A DNA stretch of 64,000 nucleotides from Effrenium voratum (taxonomy: Eukaryota > Sar > Dinophyceae > Suessiales > Symbiodiniaceae). Of the stretch, positions 39,301 to 57,538 are shown piece by piece. Below the pieces are notes generated by a model. It did no database searches. It was not told the origin of the DNA and saw only the letters and a program-made list of their open reading frames with translations. Both the position numbers and the translations under genes were made by a program. The stretch spans positions 1-64,000 of the forward strand of contig CAUJNA010001213.1 of assembly GCA_963377175.1 (NCBI GenBank), written 5' to 3'. Each line of letters starts with the position of its first letter. Position 1 is the stretch's first letter.

Positions 39301-40610
39301 CCAAAAGCTTTGGAAGCAAGGCCTCGCCTACGAGCTGAGTCTCTTCGCCGCTGAAAACCCCTCAGTCATAGGTGTCCTTTTTAGGTGAGCCTGGTCAAAA
39401 ATAGATGGCCCTGGTTTAGATGGGTTTTGTTCCATTTACCAGGGCCATCTATTTTTCCAAAAGGCCACCTATGCCCTCAGTTTCATGGTTGGCAACGGCG
39501 AGTGAAACTTGGGCCGAAGATGCAGCAGATTTCGAAGTCAATCCCAAGATTTCAAGAATCCCGCATCACCACCAGTCGCCATTCAGCATGCGCAGCATTC
39601 CCATCACATAGTGAGCAGGGCAAATCGTGACTCGGCGCGGGTTGTTTTTTAAGTCAGAACCGTGGCAAGTGAGGCCCCATGCCTTTCAGGGTTTCCAGCC
39701 GGGACATTGGCTCTGCATGATGGGACAAGGGGTTACGCCCAACGCTAAACACTGCTCCTAAGTACCTTCGTGCGACCAAATGAGCTCAAGCATTCACAAC
39801 AAACTAGAGCATTCCAATGCCCCTCCAAGAGTATAACTGGGAAGGCGAATTTTGTTTGGGCCTCGATCAGCTGCAGTTTCACAAGGGTTCCACAGAATCC
39901 AGGCTCTTTGAAACACTTGACAGGATACGATTTCACGGGCGTCTGCATAATATAGACCCCAGATGAATCAACGAACCAGTTTATGAATATGGGGGCGGGG
40001 ACCCCTCAAAAAGTGGTCTGAATCCCCACATTTCACCCAGAAATGGACACATGTATTCTGCTTTAGCCGGGGTCAAACAATAGCTTGGAACCATCGGCGA
40101 CGTTGGACGCATCTCATCGCCAGCGCTGAGTCTCAGATTTCGGGTCGGATGTCCTTGAACATGGCGAAGAGTGCCTGGGCAAAAAGCATGGGGCAGCAAC
40201 CGAGCGTCAGGGTTACGCGAAATCCGCGAGTCTCGCACCACGAAAAATGAAACCATGGTTGAAACGAGTCTTTGCTACGGTATTTGCAGGGGGGGTCAAA
40301 TAACTCCGTTGGCTTTCTTAGGTGGTGCGAAACGGATTTCCTCCATCCACAGTTTTGGACCGGTTCGGTCGTTCTACCCGGTTTAATTTTGGGAAGGCCC
40401 GAGGACCGTTTTACTTGGGTGGTTCTACCTGGTCTACCTCGTTTAAGTTAATCCTCAACTTTGGGAAGTGCTACTTGTTTGCAAGCTTTGTAGTTGTCCG
40501 TGAAAACGGCCAGCGGCTTCACGCCTGAACCGGCCGCTTTATTCCCTGCTGAAAAATCCGTGGACGTTCGCCCGCGACGTAGCGACGTAGCGGCGGCGAG
40601 TGCAACCGAG
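36352..40610. other. PCP2-PCP3 spacer, no convincing gene
   Basis: It contains a TTGAC...GCAACCAA repeat (36490-36606), a GCAGGTTTTAG repeat (38062-38150), a CATAGGTGTCC MITE (39367-39473) and a TGGATGGACG-type repeat (40245-40352). An ORF of 165 codons at 37553-38050 has no codon bias and overlaps two other open frames, so I do not call it. The missing first exon of PCP3 should lie in the 3' part. Confidence 0.6.
39367..39473. mobile_element. Well-preserved CATAGGTGTCC MITE with 8-bp target duplication
   Basis: The ends are CATAGGTGTCCTTTTTAGG and CCAAAAGGCCACCTATG. The inner arms AAATAGATGGCCCTGGT and ACCAGGGCCATCTATTTTT are also inverted. CCCTCAGT flanks both sides (39359-39366 and 39474-39481). 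Confidence 0.85.
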
Positions 40611-47114
<6,504 letters not shown>

Positions 47115-47224
47115 GCCCGAGTCGCTGGTCCCCAAAAAGAACCGGGGTCCCTAAGTATCCCCTGCAAATCAACACGAATCTCAAGAAAGGGTTCCCCAAA
47201 GGCAGATTTTCTCTAAAGATCGTG

Positions 47225-47263
<39 letters not shown>

Positions 47264-47342
47264 ACGTTGAATCTGCGGCAGTAGCCCCAAACCAACGGAC
47301 CATGGAGCCCCCCCGCCAGTTTTGCCAGTCTCCCAGTTTCAG

Positions 47343-50300
47343 GCGAGCGCAGGTTCGGCGGCCCCGGCGGCCCCGGCGGCCCCGGCCTTCGAGCTGCGCG
47401 CGGCCAAGGCTTTTGCGGAGTTCGTGGCGACTTATCAGCGGCGCCTGGCCCTAAACTGGGGCTGGGGATTGGAAGGGGTGGGTTGGGGGGTGGGGTGGGA
47501 GGTTGGTGGGGGGTGGGGGTAGGGGTGGGAGGTTGGTGGGGGGTGGGGGTGGGTGGGAGGTTGGGGGTATGGGTATTGTGGATGCCCCTAAGAATGGGCT
47601 TCCAGGGTTTTAAACATGTTCCCGCAGAACGTCACGTTCGCTCACAGATCAGCAGTTGCCGCACAGGGGTATGGTTTTCAGGTGGGACTTGCCTGTTGCG
47701 CAGCGCAGATGCTTAGTTCTGCTCGAACCTTGGGTTCGCGTGGTGCTGGGTCCAGCCTTGGCTTCCAGAGGAAGACTGCAGCGAAGTGAAACGGGGGGCA
47801 ATGTGTCTTCTCTTTGTTGACCAGCAACACAGTTTAGGGCTCGGGGGTTTCGGGTTTCTGAGTGGGGGGGGGCTTGTGTCTTTTTTCTGTTGACCAGCAA
47901 CACAGTTTAGGGTTGATGGGTTTCGGGTTTCTGGGTGGGGGGGTTATGTGTCTTCCGTGAAGAACAAAGCCGAGCTGGCAGCCTGCGTTTTGCGGCGGGG
48001 GGGGAGGGGTCGCGGGCAAACGTAGAGTTCTGGGCGAACATGTTGAATGCGATTCTCACTTCCGAGAAGCCCTGAAATCTAAATCACCTGTACTCTGGGG
48101 GCGATTTCCCTTGCCAGCCGAAAAAGGTAACCTCCCAGACCAAACCAATCCAACCAACCTGGCAAAACCCCTTGACTCGAGCCCGCAGCCCGCCCAGCCC
48201 GCCCAGCCCGCCCAGCCGCTCGGACGCAGGTCCTACGCCTCCGAGGCGGAGCGCGCTCTGCGCTTCGCGACCTTCGCGAAGAACTTGGCGAAGATCGAGG
48301 TGCACAACGCCGCAGGCGCGAGCCGAAACGGACAGGTTTTTTTTTGTTGGGGGGGGGGGGGGCGGTTCTGCAAATGTTTCTGGTTGATGGAACATGTCCT
48401 ATTTATCCAGTTCTTTTCTTCTTCTTTTTTTTTTTTGGGGGGGGGGGGTTCTGCAAAAGTATCTGGTTGATGGCACATGTCCTATGTATCCAGTTCTTTT
48501 CTTCTTCTTTCTTTTTTTTGGGGGGGGGGTTCTGCAAAAGTATCTGGTTGATGGCACATGTCCTATGTATCCAGTTCTTGTTTCACTTTTTGTTTTGTTC
48601 TACAAATGCTTCTGGTTGAGGAACATGTTCTATTTATCCGCAAAGCTTGCATTTAAGTCTCGGAGTGGATTTTTCTTGTGCGACCCTGGCGGCCGGTCAC
48701 AGGTGGGTTGCGGATCCGGTTTGTTTAATATTGGAGGGGATTCCCTTCAATATCCCGTGGTGCTCGTTTTTTGTTTGTTTGAATTTTCTTGAGAGGAAAG
48801 GCTTTTCAAACAAGAGAGCCTGTTTCTTTTTCAGACATGGCCGCTGCGAGGGATCAATAGCCAGTCGTTTCTCAAATAACTGGGAAATGGTTCGCCAACA
48901 TTTCCCGACCCCCTTTTTGACACCGAGTCCCGAGTCCTTGCATTCCCTGGGTCAATGTTGCCATCTTGCATTTGTTGCCCTTGACCAAAAGGCGCCCAAC
49001 CAAGGATTGAATCATAGGCTCCGGGTTGCAGGGTGACAAAGTTCTCTGCCAACCAGGCGACCCAAAAACCTCTAAAACTGCCATACCACAAACAAAAACA
49101 CTGTTTTTGAGTCTCTAGGAAGCGACCAATGTTGGGACACCCGTGTGGCGTGCCAGGCCACAGCTACCAGCTGGGCGTCACGGAGTTCGCGGATCAGGCG
49201 CCCGAGGAGTTCGCCTCCGCACGCTTCGGCCTGGCCAAGTCTACGAAGCCCTGGGCGGACCTGCCCTACCTGGGCCGGGACGAGCGCCTCGCCTTTTCGC
49301 GGGATTTTGTTCGACTCCGCTGGCCGTAGAAAGCGACCTCCTGGCGCAAGTTCGGGCTTGGTGGTACCGGAACACCTCACAGATCCAACCGGCTTATTTG
49401 GCTCAGGGGAGCTGTTTATTGGTTAGGAACTTCGACAAATCCCTGTCATTACATAGGTGCTGTTCCCCGGAAATGCACGATCCATGTCTCAAACTGGGTG
49501 GGGCCCTAAGGTCGCGCCATGAATCGTATCCTTTGGGGAGCTTCCGGATGGAATCGAAGTACTGTTGTTTTTTGGTGGTCGAACAACCTTTAAACAATTT
49601 TAAACACCTCTGACCATGCCTTACTTTTGCCTTTGAACTTTGATGCATATTGTGTTTTTCTTTGGGCAACTCATGGTACTATGTACGAAGTGAACGGGGT
49701 AAAGGTCCCTCTTGTAATCAAAGAGCACCTGATACGTCATGAAGCTTTGTTGCGGCGGCCTTTTTTCCTACCCCTGCCTTCAGACTGATCCCCAGGGTGG
49801 TAAATGAAGCGCCTTTGGTGTTGGCGCCCTTTTTGTCTGGTGCAAAGCGGCAAGCAGCGGGCAACCTTAAAAATGCCAGCGGCCTTTTGCCATCGCTTCT
49901 TGCCGAGGTACAGCGGCATGGCAGTGCCGGATTCCATCGACTGGACCAGCAAGGGCGCTGTGAGCGAGGTGAAGAATCAGGGCCGCTGCGGGTCTTGCTG
50001 GTCGTTCTCTACGACCGGCGCCTTGGAGGGTGCGTGGCAGATTGCTTCGGGGAAGCTGGTGTCCTTAAGTGAGCAGCAGCTGGTGGATTGCGCCAACAAC
50101 GGGGAGATGGGCTGCAATGGCGGCTCCATGGATTTGGCTTTCCAGTACTTGGAGAAGTACGATGTTTGCACCGAGGAGAGCTACCCATACACCGCAAAGG
50201 CGGGCAAATGCCACGAGACGAACTGCACCGTGGGCGTCCCCAAGGGCTCCATCGTGGGCTTCAAGGATGTGTCGCCCAAGGACATGGATGCCCTGATGGA

Positions 50301-51398
50301 GGCCGTTTCTCAGCAGCCAGTGTCTGTGGCAATCGAGGCAGATCAGACAGCCTTCCAGTTGTACAAGGGCGGCATTCTGACCCAGGAGCATGGTTGGGGC
50401 AAACGGTTGTGTTCGGGCAATACTCAGGGATTCCCCTCAAACATGACCAAGTAGTCCGTGGAGTCAACCACCTTGCTATCGAAATGGTGGTTCCTACGTT
50501 TCCCGGGCAATACCGAGGCATTCCCCTTGGAATCAACCACTTTTGCCCTCGCAAGAGTGGTTCCCCCACGTCAGGAGTGCGGCAAGAAGCTGGATCACGG
50601 CGTGCTGCTGGTGGGCTATGGCACAGAGAATGGCGTGGACTACTGGAAGGCGCTCACAAAATCATGGCCGTGGCAACCAAAATTAAACTGATCGGAGGGG
50701 CGGGTTCCGCAGGTTTTGGGTTCCCACGTTTCCACTTACCAGGGGACCACATTTTGGAATTCCGGTTTTTTTGAGCCACAGCCACATTTTACATGGAGTG
50801 AGAGCCAGGCTGCTTGCACTCTGGTGCCTGTGTCTCATAGATGTGTGTCCTTCTGTGCTGTCGCGTCAGCGGCTGAGGCCGGGCTCCATTTGTTTTTGCA
50901 GAGGGTAAAGTGACTTGATCCATCTTGATCCCTCGCAGCCATAGGTGCCCTTTTTGATTGTTTGGGTAGAAACGTAGATGACCCTGGTTTACCTCGTGGT
51001 TTAATCCCCTACCAGGGAAACCCATCTATTTCCCCCAACAAGACACCTATGCTCGCAGCCTTGTGTGGCAGGTGAAGAACAGCTGGGGCGCGAACTGGGG
51101 CGAGAACGGGTACATCCGCATGAAGCGGGGGGTGCCCCAGGACGGCGAGTGCGGCATCAAGGACGGGGCTGCTCAAGCCACAACAGGAAACCGCAAGGTT
51201 TTAATATGTACATATATATACACATACATATATATATACTTTTATATATACATAACACATATATATATATATACCTATATACATACATACATATATATAT
51301 ATATAGATAGATAGATACATGTTTTTGGGAGGGGGATGGCTTCAAAGGATGACCCCTCCTACCCCGTGGTCAAGAAGTCCACCGAGATCGTAATTTGA
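47343..51398 (+). CDS. PCP4: papain-like (C1A) cysteine protease, 7 exons found
   Basis: Exons: 47343-47440 (5' border at CAG|GCG, phase 0), 48230-48315, 49157-49283, 49908-50385, 50575-50649, 51072-51161 and 51348-51398 (stop TGA), about 334 residues. Exon A' begins with an Ala/Pro linker ([10 protein letters not shown]), then [18 protein letters not shown], of the PCP2 type. Exon B reads [20 protein letters not shown] (ERFNIN intact), exon C LGVTEFAD, exon [10 protein letters not shown] and GCNGG, exon F the catalytic His and exon G the Asn. The last exon encodes [16 protein letters not shown]. All donors are GC or GA. E/F and G/H introns are present and D/E is absent, as in PCP2. Exon D starts [12 protein letters not shown] as in PCP3, not [12 protein letters not shown] as in PCP1 and PCP2. 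The first exon was not found. The distance from the PCP3 reading frame end is only 228 nt, so the unfound exon and any 5' UTR must be compact or overlap the PCP3 tail. Confidence 0.9.
47455..47575 (+). repeat. GGTTGGTGGGGGGTGGGGGT repeats in PCP4 A'/B intron
   Basis: Short G-rich repeats begin immediately after exon A'. A 70-80-bp duplication follows at about 47819-47964 (GACCAGCAACACAGTTTAGG twice). Confidence 0.75.
48345..48640 (+). repeat. 83-bp minisatellite, about 4 copies, PCP4 B/C intron
   Basis: GTTCTGCAAA begins units at 48365, 48448 and 48530, with a diverged unit near 48597. Each contains TCTGGTTGATGG.ACATGTCC, TATCCAGTTCTTTTCTTCTT, a T run and a G run. Confidence 0.85.
50386..50574 (+). 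other. PCP4 E/F intron, 189 nt, GA-AG, internally duplicated
   Basis: CAGGAG lies at both borders (50383-50388 and 50572-50577). The intron holds two diverged copies of a block running from CGGGCAATAC.CAGGGATTCC to GTGGTTCC.ACG. PCP2 has one copy. PCP1 has related sequence around 26204-26260 and 26459-26540. Confidence 0.8.
50940..51051. mobile_element. CATAGGTGTCC MITE in the PCP4 F/G intron
   Basis: Same position, ends and flanking CTCGCAGC duplication (50932-50939 and 51052-51059) as the copy in PCP3, so it is the same insertion inherited or copied, not an independent one. Confidence 0.85.
51203..51316 (+). repeat. AT/ATAC microsatellite in PCP4 G/H intron
   Basis: TATATACATA-type repeats ending in GATA units fill most of this 186-nt intron between exons G and H. 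Confidence 0.9.
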
Positions 51399-51786
51399 GC
51401 ATCTCAGTGTCACCGCGCAGCTTGGCTCGCGCCCGGCACGGAAAGGCAACCTTCAGGAGCTTCAAGCGTTTTTACTACGTCATGCGTATGGTTTGCCTTT
51501 TCCGCTGTTTTTTTTGATAAATACGCCGCCCCCCTGGCAGTGTAAAAACCCTTTTCAAGGGATGTTCATTTCAGTGGAAAAGGCAAACCCTGGTCATGCG
51601 CGCTGCTTGCGGGCTTTGCAGCTTTGCACATGCCATGGCCACTTTTGGTTGTCAGCTTCATGGATGGGCATGCTAATGTGCATGATGGCTTTTGCGCTGC
51701 GGACCACCAAGAATTGCTTACAAGCAAAGAGCCAACACTCGGACGGCCGAAATGAAGAAATGGGTGTGGCTCAAAATTAAGGAGCG

Positions 51787-51877
51787 ACCTGGAGTCTCCA
51801 CTATCCTTAAAAAATGGGTCATTACCCAAAATAATGGGGTCATTGACCCATTTTAAAGGGCCATGGAGACTCCAGGT
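51787..51877. mobile_element. MITE-like foldback with perfect 14-bp inverted ends
   Basis: The left end ACCTGGAGTCTCCA and the right end TGGAGACTCCAGGT are exact inverted repeats. The interior has AAATGGGTCATTACCC and GGGGTCATTGACCCATTTT. A diverged relative is near 61700-61780. Confidence 0.7.
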
Positions 51878-52799
51878 ACGGTTACACAGGTGTTAGTCTT
51901 TGGTTCCATTTATCAAGGTGCCGTTTTGGACCACTTTTTTTGTTTTTTTGGGAGCGATGGCAACATAAACAAAGACTTGGTGCGAGCCCGAGGTACAACA
52001 CGCGGAGCTGGACAGCTGGGTTGAAGCCCTGTGCTGAGTTTGGGGCCAGCGCCTGGGCTGGGGAATTCGGCGCGACGCGTAACCAAGGGCCGGCCGCTTG
52101 GGCTTGGCCGCTTGGGCACAAAGTTTGAAGGAGCCTGTTCCAGGGAGAACTTGGCCGGGAACGCGAGGTGACTCAGTGTGGGTGTGACGTTGCCCAGTTT
52201 GCATAGGGGAATGACGTGGGGGATGAATTCTTGGAGTTCTCTGGACCTCATAGTTCACTCACTTTCAATCAATCTTGGCAGAGACTCGAGGTCACCGGGT
52301 TTTGGGCGCTCAAGTCACTAGGATGCCAAGAGACCTTGGAGCAAGCTCGTCCCAGTCCGCCCTTCCCCCTCCCGCGCCCGTTTGAGGCGCCAAATTGGGG
52401 GGGTCTTCCAGGAAGGATCGGAAAGCCGCGATGGCCGGATGGCCTGGGATGGACAGAAACTCGGAGTTGGTGGGGACCCTGTTGGCCAAACTACAGAACC
52501 TTAGAATAGTTGTTCCAGGGTTGTGGGATCCGGGGTTTATCCAACCACTTCTGTGATACTTAGGGAATCCCCTTTTTATGTTGGGGGTTAGTCTTTGGGA
52601 GGCGCTTTTTGTTGTAACACAGAAGTGGTCATTTCCCACAGCCCTGAGTTGTCCCATGCTGCTTTTGCGGCGCGGCAGCCAGCGCCCAAAATTGCGTGCT
52701 TGGCAGCTTGGTGCGCCTGTGTCCACGCAGTTGGCGTGCACCGAATCGCACAGGAAAAAAACCGCGGTGCGTAGGTGCCCCGTAGTCCGCGACTTGAAC

Positions 52800-52899
52800 C
52801 TTACCTCTTAAAAGCACAACTTTTCAACTTTTTGGGTAACATGGGCTATATGTCTGTAAAAGGTTAACTTCCCCAATCCTTGGGGTTTTAAGGGGTAAG
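52800..52899. mobile_element. MITE with CTTACC(C/T)CTTAAAA ends, copy 2
   Basis: CTTACCTCTTAAAA at the left, TTTTAAGGGGTAAG at the right, flanked on both sides by GAAC. Confidence 0.8.
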
Positions 52900-54774
52900 G
52901 AACATTTCCTCATGAGACACGAAGATTGGCTCAGACCGGACATACGGGGCTGACAGATGACCTGCTTCGCCAATCTTATAAAAGGGGCGACGCGTGGCCC
53001 GCGATGTGCCTGCAGGGCAACATCAAAAGCCGACGCGCGGCTTCGGCGTTTGCAGGCTTCGGGAGCCGCTTAAAAAACAAAGCACTAGAAACATAAAAGT
53101 TGTTCAAGCAAACTAAAGCCATACATATATATATATATAAGCAAGCAATCAAGCTTCTTTTTGGTGATTGCCTGGCAGGCAATCAAATAGCGAGCTCACT
53201 GGGTGGCCCGTGCAGGTCTCTCGCGGGGTTTCTTTTTATATTGGCAGGATTTCCCCAAAAGCTTTGTGACGTTGCCGGAAAACCGCGGATTATTTTTGAC
53301 ATGGGTGGCCAAACTCTTTTGCCCAGTGGTGCCCTTTTGTCGTCCTTTTTTTTGGGGAAGGGTTCCCCTTTAATTTAAACTCAACCAACAAAAGAAAAGG
53401 TGCCAATTTATTGTTTTCCCATGGAAATGCACTGGGCATCTGAGCAAAGGGTTTTCCAAAAGGAGCAACCACGGAGTTCACACCAACCTACCCTTCCTCC
53501 AACTAACATGGCACCTGTGGGGAGGTATGTGAGCTTCATTTTTTTTGACGGGAGCCCCTGTCCATGGTTGTCGTTGGGGAACTGCTATAATTTTTGCTCC
53601 CTTTCCAACGTCAACCACGTTCGTGGGTGCCGCGACTTTCTCGGCCTTCGCATGCCCTAAACCAGGTGAGGCGCCAAAGGGAGGCCAAGAGGCGCGCGTT
53701 GACTACGGGGGGGAAGCCTTGGGTTGTACGCGCATGGGGAAAAACATCCGACGGCGAGGTCTCCCAGGGGTTCTACAGGTAGACTTAAACCCAAATGTTT
53801 TGCTTGGGACATCAACCACAGTTTGAGTTGAACTCTTTTTTGGGGTCAAAAGGTAGAACCCTGCTCCAAATGGTGGACGCTTCGGCATAAACCCACGGAG
53901 AGGCCTCCAGTGAGGTGCAATTCCAAGCTTGTTTTTTCGACTTGTGCTTGAGGGAGTAAACCCCTTCAAAAAGCAGACCACCAATTAAAGGGAGTAGAAA
54001 AATAGGGGCGTTTTTTTATTATTCCCCCTTTTGTGCTAGCAGACTACCAAGAAAAGGGCACCAACCATTTTTCCGATTCATGGGAATGCACCGGAGTTGT
54101 TGCTTCTTCTTTTCTTTTTTTATTTTATTTTTTTGGGGGGGGGGTTGGGGGTCGGGACCCCAAATCGAGGTGCGGGCTTTTCCAAGCCCAAGCTTCCATT
54201 TTTACTTGATAGGTTTTATACTTTCCCCTGGTTTTGAAGTCGGGATCTACTTCTGGAAATCTGACTTCACATTTTGTCGTTTTGAAAAAGTAACCGGAAG
54301 CCAGTTGTGACTGCAGTGCTCTTGCCAACACATGCTGGAAGTGTGTTTACTTGTTCCAGGCTTCAGCAAATGGAGGCAAATCTCTGAATTGGCGCCTCTC
54401 TCTCTTTTTTTTTGGGGGGGGGGGAAGGGTTCTCTTTAGACTCAACCAACAAAAAGGATGCCGCTTCTTGTTTTCTTTTGGAAATCCACTGGGCATCTGA
54501 GAACCTCTCTACTGGAGGGCCAATTGGAAGGACGCCGAACCCGCGGTTTTCTCCGCCCGGGGACACGCCAGTGCCCAGTTTTGCGGTGAGTTTCGCTTGG
54601 GGGTGATTTGTTGAGCTTGGAATTGTGAGGAACCCTGCTTAGCTACGTAGCTTTCAGGATGTTACGACATGTTACGACCAAATAGACCTCGCAAAGAAAT
54701 TTGCATCTGACCGAATGATCTGAGACATGGGCCGAAAAAACAAAAAAAACACCTTGCAACCTGCGAACGAGTCA

Positions 54775-54870
54775 AAACCCAGGCGTGAGGAGAAGAAGGC
54801 GGCGGGAAGCCTCGGAGCCGAAGCCGGGAAGGGGACCGATGTTCTCTCGGCGTTTTATTTTTGTTTCCCG
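54775..54870 (+). CDS. Candidate exon, Lys/Arg/Glu-rich peptide
   Basis: In a 190-codon open frame from 54727, the part reading SKPRREEKKAAGSLGAEAGK has GC-biased third positions and the rest does not. I call only this part. Family unknown. Confidence 0.3.
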
Positions 54871-56385
54871 GACGGGGAGGCGACCAGTTTGGGGGACCAG
54901 AAACGGAAAAAATCAACCGGAAGGGGAAATGCTCAGGGAGTAAAAACACAATTGGGGATTTTGGGGGGAGGCAAAAAGGCCAAAAAAGGGCCACCCTTTA
55001 AATTTGGACACCTTGAAAAGCCGGAAGTTCGTGGCCTCGGCAACCCCCCCCTGTTTAGCTCGATGGGGTGCGGGATACTTGGCTCTCAAGCAAAAAACCC
55101 ATGGATCTCCAGTAAAAGTGTCGCACAGCCAGTGGTGCTAAACCAGGAATCGTTTCACGTGCGCAATGCCGAATCCACCGGGGGGCGGTTTTGGTCTTCC
55201 GTTAAAAAAAAGTCGCAGGGCTCACTGAACTTGTGGTTTAGTGGGATATCCCCGCTAAAGCTTAATTGTTTGCTCCCCTTTCAACGTCAACGTCTATAAA
55301 AGCTTTCCATTTTTTCAATATTCCGGGCAATTTTTAACGACCCTTTGGCTTCAGCTCGCATCAGGAAACCTAGGACCAGATGAATCTGAATCTGCTCCTT
55401 AGCGGGGCTGAGTAATGTTGACCCCGGATTAGTAAACCCCACCAAAAGTTGATAAATAGGGGGTGTCCCCTTTTGGTGAGGATTCAGACCACTGTTGGAG
55501 GGTTGCCACCCCCCTAATACTGGGACGGGTTTATTAATCCTGGGTCAACACTACTGAATGTGTTGCGAAGTCACTTTTGAGGGAACATCCCCCTATTACT
55601 GCACCAGGTTGACGAATCCAGGGTTGACATTGCCACTCGCCTTTGCTTCTTTAAGTCTTTGCATATCGCACAACGACTCGCCCTTCCTCCACACAAGTTG
55701 CTACAATATGGAGCTGCACAGGCTGTTGGAAGACGACTGTCCTCTTGAAGAGATTCCTTTGCTCTTCCATGTTTTGTGGCCAGTACGGACCAATGGACCA
55801 ACATGGCAACATCACAAGGTCCAAAGGTCGATTGAGTCGATTCGCTTGGGGCCACTAAGGTTGGCTGCCGCTTGGTTATCCCGGTGAACAAACCGGCCCA
55901 AAGAGGACCCCAACAAAAACCACAACCAAAGTCAGTTTGGAAAACCCCATTGAGACAGCTCTGGGAAAGGTGGTCATCTTTTGAAACGTTTGCAAGAAGT
56001 GGACCAAACAAGGGGAAGCCCAAAGGCCACTTTCAGGCGATTCGCTTACGACTGAGCATTGAAGAGGTACCCTCGCCTTGCCTTCAACACCAAAATGAAG
56101 GGATACCTCCATTTACAAGTTGCAATGTTCAGGTGTACAATCTTCCCCAGAACTAGTTCCCCTTTTTGTTTTTTTGCTTTTTCGGGGCTCCCTTAGTTTT
56201 CCACTAACCAGGCAAAAAACAGAAAACAAACACATTTTTTGCTGGGGTCCGATTTTTCCAGCCATGGAAGACTCTTTGGTGGCTGATCCAAATCATTCTC
56301 CGCTGTTTTGTGTGTGCAGAGTCCCAAGAAAATTGCGAAAAAGTGAGCTGAAACACCGGGGTGCCGGATCCCTGTGAACCGCCAG

Positions 56386-56499
56386 GGGCCCTCTGGACAC
56401 CGAAACCTCGGCCACGGTTTCGAGGCGCGGAGACGGCGCAAGGCCAAGTGCAAGGTGCTGAAGCGCATGGAGAAGGCGCAAGCCCAAGCGGGGCCAGTG
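56386..56499 (+). CDS. Candidate internal exon, highly basic protein
   Basis: After the acceptor CGCCAG (56380-56385) the frame encodes GPSGHRNLGHGFEARRRRKA followed by KCKVLKRMEKAQAQAGPV, with nearly all third positions G or C. A GT donor (GTG|GTAACA) follows at 56500. Length 114 nt, phase 0 at both ends. The charge suggests a nucleic-acid-binding or ribosome-associated protein, which is inference only. It may be joined to neighbouring exon candidates up to 61 kb. Confidence 0.55.
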
Positions 56500-56596
56500 G
56501 TAACATGCATGGCACATAGATCTGCACATATGAGGTCTATGAGTCTATGAAAAGATACGTTTAAAAAAAGGGGACAAACACATGGAGTTTTTTTTG

Positions 56597-56650
56597 TTTA
56601 TATATATATGTATATATGAATATATATATATATATACATATATGGTTGTA
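56597..56650 (+). repeat. AT-rich TATATATG/ATATAC microsatellite
   Basis: Interrupted AT repeats with TATGAATATA and ATACATATATGG variants, in a spacer between candidate exons. Confidence 0.85.
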
Positions 56651-57481
56651 TCTATATATTTTGTGTGTTTATATAGTCACGTATTTGTTCATATGTGTGC
56701 ATACACATATACGAACGTATGGATCAAGAGAATTTACCCACATACATACATGCACTCGTTTTTTTGAAGTATAGAGGCGCGCGCGTATGTGTGTACCCGC
56801 AATCTCGGTTTCACTTCAGCTTGGTCGTAGCCTCAAGACATTGGTGCACGTCGTGTCCTGCCGCAAGTCTCAGACCCCCAGCAGTTGAATATGGGGTGAG
56901 AGCCACAAGGGCAGCTCCATTGCCCTCAACTTCCCCTTTCGGGCTCCCGTTTCTAGTCATGACCCTAAAAGGTGATCGCCTTGTAATTCTGGGTTCCATC
57001 TGGAGCAACTGAAGCGGGTGATTCGGATGCCTGGCTCAGGATGTGCTACATACGAGGTCCCCCCCAGGCCATCAAGCCCCAAACAACCGCGAAGCGAATC
57101 TAATGACCGCACATCCAGTAGTCTGTGTTCAATATGTCAGGGGCATTGGAAAACTCGCTCAATTTCCCCAGCAAGCGGCCGAGCCCAGATGTTCCATGTC
57201 CTTTTCGGCAAGCGCGTATTTTCACTGGGGCTGTTAAGGGTCTGTCTCACAATGTAGCAATAGAGGTTTCCCTCTCAAATTGTACATAGCCATCTTCGCT
57301 TTCAGGTGTACGTGCTCACAAATTCGTGCATTTACTGTAAGCCATATGGGCGCGTGTGTTTTTAAGGGTGTCCTTTCCAGGTTGGTCGAAAAGGAAAGCG
57401 GGAAATCCGGACATGGCCTTTTTGCTGTTTCGCGGGAAAGCGAGGAGAGGAGCCTCGAGTGAACTCCAAATCCCAATGCAG

Positions 57482-57538
57482 GCAGCCCGGGTGGCCGCTC
57501 GGCGCCTGGCACGGAGAGCCAAGGGCCGCAAGGACTGA
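57482..57538 (+). CDS. Candidate exon ending in a stop, basic helix
   Basis: After CAATGCAG the frame encodes AARVAARRLARRAKGRKD then TGA at 57536-57538. It is strongly GC3-biased. The stop could be spliced out, because CGCAAG|GACTGA offers a GA donor of the kind used in the protease genes. Family unknown. Resembles 17405-17477 only in composition. Confidence 0.45.
   Translation, partial: AARVAARRLARRAKGRKD

Larger units (their letters stand above)
51399..54700. other. Region downstream of PCP4 without a convincing gene
   Basis: Apart from the repeats listed here (51787-51877, 52512-52600, 52800-52899), I see no reading frame with consistent codon bias. A GC-rich patch at 52010-52150 is open on both strands but has no clear splice sites or recognisable protein. 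Confidence 0.5.
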
